DNA of 10,863 bases, taken from Acidimicrobiia bacterium (GTDB lineage Bacteria > Actinomycetota > Acidimicrobiia > Spongiisociales > SHLN01). The notes below the pieces were generated by a model. It saw only the letters and a list, made by a program, of their open reading frames with translations. It did not search any database and was not told the origin of the DNA. Position numbers and translations under genes: made by a program. This document shows positions 5,394 through 10,863 of this stretch, piece by piece; position 1 is the first letter of the stretch; every line of letters begins with the position of its first letter. The stretch spans positions 1 through 10,863 of the forward strand of contig SHLN01000074.1 of the NCBI GenBank assembly GCA_004283105.1, given 5' to 3'.

Positions 5394-6703
5394 TGGCGAC
5401 CACGCAACGACTCGCAGAGATCACCGGCGGGGTGGCCTACGGCGAGGTCGCGATCGCCGGCATTTCCACCGACTCGCGCTCGCTCGATCCCGGCGCCCTC
5501 TTCGTGGCGTTGCGAGGTGAGACCTTCGACGGTCACGACTACCTGGCGGCCGCGCTCGAGGCCGGCGCCGCAGCCATCCTCGTCGATACTCCGGCCCCGT
5601 TCGAGCCCCGCATCGAAGTGAAGGACACCCTGTTGGCGCTCCGGGCCATCGCCGCCGACCACCGGAGTTCGCTGACCACCGCCCGGGTGGTTGGCATCAC
5701 CGGCAGCACGGGAAAGACGTCATGCAAAGACCTGCTCGCCAGCGCTCTCGGCGTCGGGACCTGGGCATCCCCCAGGTCGTTCAACAACGAGGTAGGGGTG
5801 CCGCTCACCGTTCTCTCGGCGCCGATGGACACCGAGATCCTCGTCCTGGAAGTCGGGAGCCGCGGCGTCGGGCACATCAGCAACCTCATCGAGGTCGTTC
5901 GACCGGATATCGCGGTGATCACCGGCATCGGCGCCAGTCATCTGGCCACCCTCGGCGATGTTGAGACCGTTCGCCACGCCAAGTGGGAGCTGGTGGAAGG
6001 ACTCAGCCCCGGGGGCATGGCCATTCTCCCGGCTGAAGACCGCACACTCGCGGAATGGGCCGAGCGTGACGGCGTTGCCGTTCAGAGCTTCGGTGAGGGC
6101 GGGGACGTTCGCATCGAGGGGCTCGTGCTCGATGAGATGGCCCGGCCGTCTTTCGTTCTCGAGGCAGGAGGGGAGCGGGTCGGGCTCAAGCTCTCCATGG
6201 CAGGTGCCCACCAGGCCCGCAATGCGGCGGCGGCGGCCACCGCCGGACTGGTGCTGGGGCGTGCCCTTCCCGACCTCGCGGCCGGTCTCGAATTGGCGCA
6301 CGGCTCCGCCTGGCGGATGGAGGTCACTCCCGGCCCATTCACGGTCGTCAACGACGCCTACAACGCCAACCCGGACTCCATGGCGGCCGCGCTGCAATCG
6401 GTGGCCGCCATGCCGGGCCGGCATGTCGCGGTGCTCGGGCTGATGGCCGAGCTGGGAGAGGCCGCCCCGGCCGCCCACCGTTCGGTTGGGCGCCTGGCAC
6501 GCCAGCTTGGCTACGCCGCCGTTGTTGTGGTCGGCGAGGATCCGGGGATTGCCGAGGGTGCCGGCGACATCGTCAGGGCGGTGCCGGACGCCCGGGCGGC
6601 CCAACGTCTCATCACCGAGCTCGTCGGCGAGGGCGACGTTGTCCTTGTGAAGGCGTCCCGTTCGGTCGGGCTCGAAGGCCTTGCCGGGGAGCTGGTCTCG
6701 TGA
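5393..6703 (+). CDS. murF: UDP-MurNAc-tripeptide:D-Ala-D-Ala ligase MurF
   Basis: MurF adds D-alanyl-D-alanine to UDP-MurNAc-tripeptide, completing the pentapeptide precursor in the cytoplasm. Visible features are an N-terminal domain with STDSR-LDPGALFVAL, the P-loop ITGSTGKTS with Lys108, SFNNEVGVPLTVL, EVGSRGVGHI, the carbamyl-lysine candidate Lys197 in RHAKWE, and the MurF-characteristic NDAYNANPDSM (from Asn320), followed by VAVLGLMAELGE. It ends in VKASRSVGLE, as usual. It has 436 residues from ATG 5393, which overlaps the murE stop by one base (TGATG). A GTG at 5390 is directly in front and in frame; ATG is preferred, but the two are hard to tell apart. The ribosome binding site is weak (GAGG at 5373-5376, far upstream), so initiation probably relies on coupling to murE. 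Confidence 0.95.
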   Translation: MATTQRLAEITGGVAYGEVAIAGISTDSRSLDPGALFVALRGETFDGHDYLAAALEAGAAAILVDTPAPFEPRIEVKDTLLALRAIAADHRSSLTTARVVGITGSTGKTSCKDLLASALGVGTWASPRSFNNEVGVPLTVLSAPMDTEILVLEVGSRGVGHISNLIEVVRPDIAVITGIGASHLATLGDVETVRHAKWELVEGLSPGGMAILPAEDRTLAEWAERDGVAVQSFGEGGDVRIEGLVLDEMARPSFVLEAGGERVGLKLSMAGAHQARNAAAAATAGLVLGRALPDLAAGLELAHGSAWRMEVTPGPFTVVNDAYNANPDSMAAALQSVAAMPGRHVAVLGLMAELGEAAPAAHRSVGRLARQLGYAAVVVVGEDPGIAEGAGDIVRAVPDARAAQRLITELVGEGDVVLVKASRSVGLEGLAGELVS

Positions 6704-7752
6704 TTGCGCTTCTCATCGCCGTCACGTTCGCATTCGGGTTTGCATTCGCCGCCATGCCGGTGGTCATCCATGCGCTGCGGAGACACGACGTCGGCCAGTT
6801 CATCCAGGAGGACGTCTCGGAGCATTCCCACAAGCGGGGTACTCCCACCATGGGTGGCACCGTGATCATCGTGGCAACGGTGCTCGCGTACGGCATCGCC
6901 CATCTCCGCATCTGGTCTCCCGAGGCCGGGTTCGGCCTCGATCCCCGTCCGTTCAGCGCCGAGGGCGGCCTTGCCTTGCTGGCGCTCATCGGGATGGGCG
7001 TGATCGGGTTCATCGATGACTACCAGAAGTACGCCCGCAAACAGAACCTCGGTCTCAGCAAGCGGTGGAAATTCGGCGGCCAGTTGCTCGTGGCCGGGCT
7101 CTTTGCCTGGGGGGCCGTCGCCGCCGAGGTCTCGACCGAGCTGTCCTTTACTCGCGAGCTGGGGTTCGATCTCGCCTGGGCGTACCCGTTGTGGGTGCTC
7201 TTCCTCCTGACCGCGGCCGCCAATGCCACCAATCTCACCGACGGACTCGATGGATTGGCCGCCGGCTCGAGTGCCCTCGTGTTTGGTGCGTTTGTCATCA
7301 TCGGGTTCTGGCAGTTCCGCAACCCGTCGGTCTACGCGGTCGACGGAGCGCTCGATCTTGGGATCCTGGCAGCCGCCCTGCTCGGGTCGGTCATGGCCTT
7401 TCTCTGGTACAACGCCGCTCCGGCCGAGCTGTTCATGGGTGACGTCGGATCGCAGGCACTCGGCGGGGCGATGGCGGCGCTCGCGCTCCTCACCAACACC
7501 CATCTCCTGCTGGCCGTGCTCGGGGGCCTCTACGTTATGGAGGCCACCTCGGTGATTCTCCAGGTCGGCTCGTTCCGGCTGTTCGGGAAGCGAATCTTCC
7601 GGATGGCTCCCATCCACCACCACTTCGAGCTGCGGGGATGGCCGGAAACCACCGTCATCATCCGATTCTGGATCATCGCCGGCATCTGCGTAGCCCTCGG
7701 CCTCGGCATCTTCTACGGGGACTTCATCTCCATGGAAGGGGGGCTTTCGTGA
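6700..7752 (+). CDS. mraY: Phospho-MurNAc-pentapeptide transferase MraY
   Basis: MraY is the polytopic inner membrane enzyme that transfers phospho-MurNAc-pentapeptide from UDP to undecaprenyl phosphate, forming lipid I. Motifs are GTPTMGGTVII near the N-terminus, the acidic pair Asp106-Asp107 in FIDDYQK, NATNLTDGLDGLAAG (Asp181, Asp184), FMGDVGSQALGG (Asp248) and the histidine triad PIHHHFE (His306-308); the aspartates and histidines match the magnesium and nucleotide site of the family. It is 350 residues long, rich in hydrophobic segments and consistent with about ten membrane helices. Translation starts at GTG 6700, overlapping the murF stop by 4 bp (GTGA), with GGGGAG (6686-6691) 8 nt upstream. 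Confidence 0.96.
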   Translation: MIALLIAVTFAFGFAFAAMPVVIHALRRHDVGQFIQEDVSEHSHKRGTPTMGGTVIIVATVLAYGIAHLRIWSPEAGFGLDPRPFSAEGGLALLALIGMGVIGFIDDYQKYARKQNLGLSKRWKFGGQLLVAGLFAWGAVAAEVSTELSFTRELGFDLAWAYPLWVLFLLTAAANATNLTDGLDGLAAGSSALVFGAFVIIGFWQFRNPSVYAVDGALDLGILAAALLGSVMAFLWYNAAPAELFMGDVGSQALGGAMAALALLTNTHLLLAVLGGLYVMEATSVILQVGSFRLFGKRIFRMAPIHHHFELRGWPETTVIIRFWIIAGICVALGLGIFYGDFISMEGGLS

Positions 7753-9047
7753 GGACCCTCGTGGTCGGAGCGGGAGTGAGCGGGCGGGCTGCGGCCGGGT
7801 TGGCCCGTGATCTCGGTGACGACGTCATGGTGTTCGACCGCCTTCCGGAGGCCGTGGCGCCGCTGGCGCTCGAGTACCCAACGGCCTCTGGCGAATGGAC
7901 CGGCGACTTGCTCGACCGGGTCGACCGGCTCGTGGTGAGTCCGGGAGTCCCCGAGCACGCGCCGGAGATCCGTGATGCACTCGTGGCGGGAGTTCCCGTC
8001 ATATCGGAGATCGAACTCGCCAGTTCGATCGTGACCGCCCCCATTGTCGCGGTGACCGGCACGAACGGAAAGACCACCGTCACCGGGCTCATCGCCGACA
8101 TGCTCCTTGCCGGCGGCCGGTCGGCCGTTGCCATCGGGAACATCGGAACCGCCTTCTCGTCGGTGGCACAGGACGAGTGGGATGTCGTTGTGGTGGAGGT
8201 GTCGAGCTTCCAGCTGCGATTCATCGATCGGTTCCATCCCCGGGTGGCCGTGCTGTTGAACATTGCCGAGGATCACCTCGACTGGCATGGGACACTTGCT
8301 GCCTACGCGGCTGCCAAAGCCAACATCTTTCGCAACCAGGACGCCGGTGACGTGCTCATTTACGGAAAGGACTCTGCCCACGCGAACGCGGCCGTGGTCG
8401 GGGCAGTGGCGGACCGGATCCCGGTATCCGGTCTTCGGGTTCATGCCGACGGAGCTGGACCGGACGGTCGGGGCGGGCTCGTTACCCGCCACGGGACCAT
8501 CCCGCTTGGCGAGTGGCGCGACCCGGCGTTTGTGCTCGACCTGGCGGCGGCTGCCAGCGCAGCCCTCGAATTCGGTGTGAGTCTCGAGGCCGTTGCCGGG
8601 GTCGTGGCCGGCTTCACGCCCGGCCCGCACCGGAGATCGGTAGTGGGGGTGTGGGATGGCGTTACCTGGGTCGATGACTCCAAGGCCACGAATCCCCATG
8701 CTGCCGGGGCAGCCGTTGATGCCTATGACTCGGTCGTTCTCATTGCCGGCGGCCGCAACAAGGGACTCGATCTCAGTTCGTTCGTGAACGGTCGCACGGT
8801 ACGGCACGTCGTCGCCATCGGCGAGGCGCGGGATGAGATCGCGGCTGCGGTCGGGCAACGCCCGATTCACGAAGCCGAGACGATGGAGGGTGCGGTAGAG
8901 GTGGCGGCCCGAGTTGCCGAGCACGGGGACACGGTCCTGCTGGCGCCCGGTTGCGCCAGCTTCGACATGTTCGAGTCGTACGCCGCCCGCGGTCTCGCCT
9001 TCGCTGCGGCCGTGGAGCGGTTCCACCAGGTGGAGCCCGCCCGATGA
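7749..9047 (+). CDS. murD: UDP-MurNAc-L-alanine:D-glutamate ligase MurD
   Basis: MurD adds D-glutamate to UDP-MurNAc-L-alanine in the cytoplasm. The N-terminal Rossmann-type domain begins VVGAGVSGRAAAG. The P-loop VTGTNGKTTVTG carries Lys108. VEVSSFQLRFID and LNIAEDHLDWHG are the central ligase motifs, and Lys190 in AAAKANIF is the likely carbamylated lysine. WVDDSKATNPHA and IAGGRNKGLD, then LLAPGCASFDMFESYAARG near the end, are typical of MurD rather than MurC or MurE. It has 432 residues. The start is GTG 7749 in a GTGA overlap with mraY, with GGAAGGGGGG (7734-7743) 5 nt upstream. The reading frame continues 37 codons upstream inside mraY, but that part has no MurD features. Confidence 0.95.
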   Translation: MRTLVVGAGVSGRAAAGLARDLGDDVMVFDRLPEAVAPLALEYPTASGEWTGDLLDRVDRLVVSPGVPEHAPEIRDALVAGVPVISEIELASSIVTAPIVAVTGTNGKTTVTGLIADMLLAGGRSAVAIGNIGTAFSSVAQDEWDVVVVEVSSFQLRFIDRFHPRVAVLLNIAEDHLDWHGTLAAYAAAKANIFRNQDAGDVLIYGKDSAHANAAVVGAVADRIPVSGLRVHADGAGPDGRGGLVTRHGTIPLGEWRDPAFVLDLAAAASAALEFGVSLEAVAGVVAGFTPGPHRRSVVGVWDGVTWVDDSKATNPHAAGAAVDAYDSVVLIAGGRNKGLDLSSFVNGRTVRHVVAIGEARDEIAAAVGQRPIHEAETMEGAVEVAARVAEHGDTVLLAPGCASFDMFESYAARGLAFAAAVERFHQVEPAR

Positions 9048-10213
9048 CGGCCAAGATCACCTCGATCGTCGGCGCCCGCAGCCGGGCGAAGCGGCGTGAC
9101 GCCGAAGTGGTGGTGACCAGGCGGGTCATCACGCTGCTCGTAGTCCCGATGACCGTGCTGCTCGTCGTTGGTCTCGGGGCCATCCTCTCGGCCAGCTCCG
9201 TTCCCGCCCTGGCCGACTTCGACGATTCGCTCTACTACTTCCGACGGCAGATGCTGTGGGCTCTCGTCGGGACGGTTGCCCTCGTTGTCGCCGCCCGGGT
9301 GCCGTATGACCTGTACCGGCGGTCGGCGCCCGTCATCCTGGCCGGCTCAGCCCTCAGCCTGGTGGCGGTCCTCCTGTTCGGAGTCGTGAGGGGCGGTAGC
9401 CGATCGTGGCTCGAGATCGGTCCGGTGACCGTCCAGCCCTCGGAATTCGCCAAGTTTGCCGTCGTTGTCTTCCTCTCCATGGTCATGGCCCGCAAGCGGG
9501 AGCTGCTCATGGACTTTGCCCACTTCTTCTGGCCGGTTGCCGCCAGCCTCGGACTCATCGGTGGGCTCACCATTCTCCAACCCGACCTCGGCACGACGAT
9601 CATCATCGCCGCCGGCGGCCTTGCCGTCCTCGTTGCCTCCGAGGCCCCGTTTCGGTTCGTGGCCGGCTCAGCGGCCGGGGGTGGGCTGGCTGCGTTGCTC
9701 CTGGCGATGGCCGCCGACTACCGGTGGGACCGGGTGACCGGCTTCCTCGACCCATTTGCCGATCCGCTCGGTACGGGTTTCCAGGGTGTGCAGTCGCTCT
9801 TTGCGCTCGGAACCGGCGGGTTCTTTGGAGTCGGCCTCGGGGCGAGCCGGGCCCGGTGGGAGTTCCTCCCGAATGCACACACCGACTTCATCTACGCCAT
9901 CATCGGGGAGGAAACCGGGCTCATCGGCGCCGGTGCCGTTCTCCTGCTGCTGGCGGTGTTCACTCTTGCAGGGGTAACGGTGGCCATCCGCGCCCGGGAC
10001 GACTTCGGTCGCATGCTGGCCACCGGAATCGTGGCCTGGCTGGCGATTCAGTCGATCGTCAATCTCGGTGGTGTGACCGCCATCCTCCCGATCACCGGAT
10101 TGCCGCTCCCATTCGTGTCATTCGGCGGGAGCGCCCTTGTCGTCGAAATGGCGGCGGTGGGAGTGCTCATCAACATCGCACGCCGCCACCAGCCCCGGCG
10201 CACGAGGTCATGA
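9044..10213 (+). CDS. ftsW: SEDS peptidoglycan glycosyltransferase FtsW
   Basis: FtsW polymerises lipid II at the septum as partner of FtsI. The 389-residue protein starts with a basic cytoplasmic N-terminus (1-27), then has many hydrophobic segments. SEDS motifs are GGSRSWLEIGPVTVQPSEFA (117-136), LQPDLGTT, GTGGFFGVGLGASRARWEFL, NAHTDFIYAIIGEE with Asp281 (position of the essential SEDS aspartate) and LPLPFVSFGGSAL near the C-terminus. Its position between murD and murG argues for FtsW over RodA. ATG 9044 overlaps the murD stop (ATGA), with AGGTGGAG (9028-9035) 8 nt upstream. The frame is open further upstream inside murD, but that extension is not FtsW-like. Confidence 0.95.
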   Translation: MTAKITSIVGARSRAKRRDAEVVVTRRVITLLVVPMTVLLVVGLGAILSASSVPALADFDDSLYYFRRQMLWALVGTVALVVAARVPYDLYRRSAPVILAGSALSLVAVLLFGVVRGGSRSWLEIGPVTVQPSEFAKFAVVVFLSMVMARKRELLMDFAHFFWPVAASLGLIGGLTILQPDLGTTIIIAAGGLAVLVASEAPFRFVAGSAAGGGLAALLLAMAADYRWDRVTGFLDPFADPLGTGFQGVQSLFALGTGGFFGVGLGASRARWEFLPNAHTDFIYAIIGEETGLIGAGAVLLLLAVFTLAGVTVAIRARDDFGRMLATGIVAWLAIQSIVNLGGVTAILPITGLPLPFVSFGGSALVVEMAAVGVLINIARRHQPRRTRS

Positions 10214-10863
10214 CGATCGCCATCGCCGCCGCCGGCACGGGCGGGCACGTGTTTCCTGCCCTGGCGGTAGCCGAGGCACTGGTCCGGCTCGGAACCGAGC
10301 CGACCGACATCGTGTTCTTCGGGGGAAACAGGATCGAGGCAACGGCCGTTCCGGCGGCCGGATTCGAACTGGTGTCGGTTGACGTGCGGGGCCTGGTGCG
10401 CAAGCTGAGCCCGACCAATCTCAAGGTCATGACCGGCGTCCTGAAGGCGGCTCGCACGCTGCGCCGGGAGATGAGTGATCGTCGGGTCACCGTCGTGCTC
10501 GCAATGGGGGGCTATGTCACCGGGCCTGCCGCGCTGGCAGCCCGGATGGCCCGGATTCCGCTGTTTCTCCACGAGCAGAACGCCATTCCGGGGCTGGCCA
10601 ATCGGTGGGCCGCACGGCTGGCAGAGCGTGTCTTTGTCGCGTTTCCGGCGGCGATGGCCGGCTTCTCCCGGGCCGAAACCGTGGGGAATCCGCTCCGGTT
10701 CGCCCTCCTGGCGGCCCCTCCCGACCGCGCCACCGCCCTGGCCCGGTACGGGTTAGAGACCGATCGGCCGGTGATCGGGGTTCTCGGCGGCAGCCAGGGG
10801 GCCGATGCCCTCAATCGGGCTGCCGGTGGGCTGGTCGATTCGGGCCATCAGGTCCTCCATCTC
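10210..10863 (+). CDS. murG: Lipid II synthase MurG (partial, 3' end outside window)
   Basis: MurG is a peripheral membrane GT-B glycosyltransferase that transfers GlcNAc from UDP-GlcNAc to lipid I, giving lipid II. The first 218 codons are present and open to the window edge. Motifs are AAAGTGGHVFPALAVAEAL (6-24, with the glycine-rich loop 9-12 and His13), MGGYVTGPAALAA, FLHEQNAIPGLANR (His121-Asn124), VGNPLR and LGGSQGADALN (Gly193-Gly197 region), which opens the C-terminal UDP-GlcNAc-binding domain. ATG 10210 overlaps the ftsW stop (ATGA). The nearest purine run, GAGG at 10204-10207, is too close for a standard ribosome binding site, so translation is probably coupled to ftsW. A full-length family member would extend about 140-160 codons further. 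Confidence 0.95.
   Translation, partial: MTIAIAAAGTGGHVFPALAVAEALVRLGTEPTDIVFFGGNRIEATAVPAAGFELVSVDVRGLVRKLSPTNLKVMTGVLKAARTLRREMSDRRVTVVLAMGGYVTGPAALAARMARIPLFLHEQNAIPGLANRWAARLAERVFVAFPAAMAGFSRAETVGNPLRFALLAAPPDRATALARYGLETDRPVIGVLGGSQGADALNRAAGGLVDSGHQVLHL

Noticed and set aside
1..10863. Mobile element, tRNA or rRNA gene, or a novel defence system
   Set aside because: No transposase, integrase, RNA gene motifs or unexplained gene-sized gaps were seen; all coding space from 316 on belongs to the dcw cluster.

Overview
The window is the first two thirds of a canonical division and cell wall (dcw) cluster from a high-GC bacterium. All genes lie on the + strand in the order mraZ, rsmH, ftsL, ftsI, murE, murF, mraY, murD, ftsW, murG; murG is cut by the right edge. 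The gene order, the GTG-rich MraZ operator, the high GC content and a MurE of the meso-diaminopimelate type fit an actinobacterium. A non-mycobacterial, deep-branching lineage such as Acidimicrobiia is a guess from overall feel, not something the sequence proves. No exotic defence, mobile or biosynthetic system is present.

Bases 1-315 carry no credible gene. From left to right they hold three back-to-back tandem repeat arrays (a 7-mer at 1-63, the hexamer ACCGGC at 81-122, and the hexamer GTGGAC at 142-171). These are followed by an imperfect inverted repeat (186-198 with 228-240) and a sigma70-type promoter (-35 TTGACA at 219-224, -10 CATAGT at 242-247). The promoter lies within a ladder of 7-mer boxes with 10-bp spacing that looks like the MraZ operator. 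A short 5' leader with a small hairpin precedes the GTG start of mraZ.

Bases 316-2194 hold mraZ (regulator), rsmH (16S rRNA methyltransferase) and ftsL (divisome membrane protein). The 101-bp mraZ-rsmH gap contains a long composite inverted repeat whose 3' arm covers both the G-rich ribosome binding site and the ATG of rsmH. It is the most unusual structure in the window.

Bases 2252-10863 hold the septal transpeptidase ftsI, the cytoplasmic precursor ligases murE, murF and murD, the lipid I synthase mraY, the SEDS glycosyltransferase ftsW and the lipid II synthase murG. From ftsI on, every gene overlaps the next by 1-11 bp, which implies one transcript with translational coupling. Together they make UDP-MurNAc-pentapeptide (MurD, MurE, MurF), move it to the lipid carrier (MraY), add GlcNAc (MurG), and polymerise and cross-link it at the septum (FtsW, FtsI, with FtsL as scaffold). 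The usual downstream members murC, ftsQ and ftsZ would lie outside the window. No terminator is seen between any of these genes.
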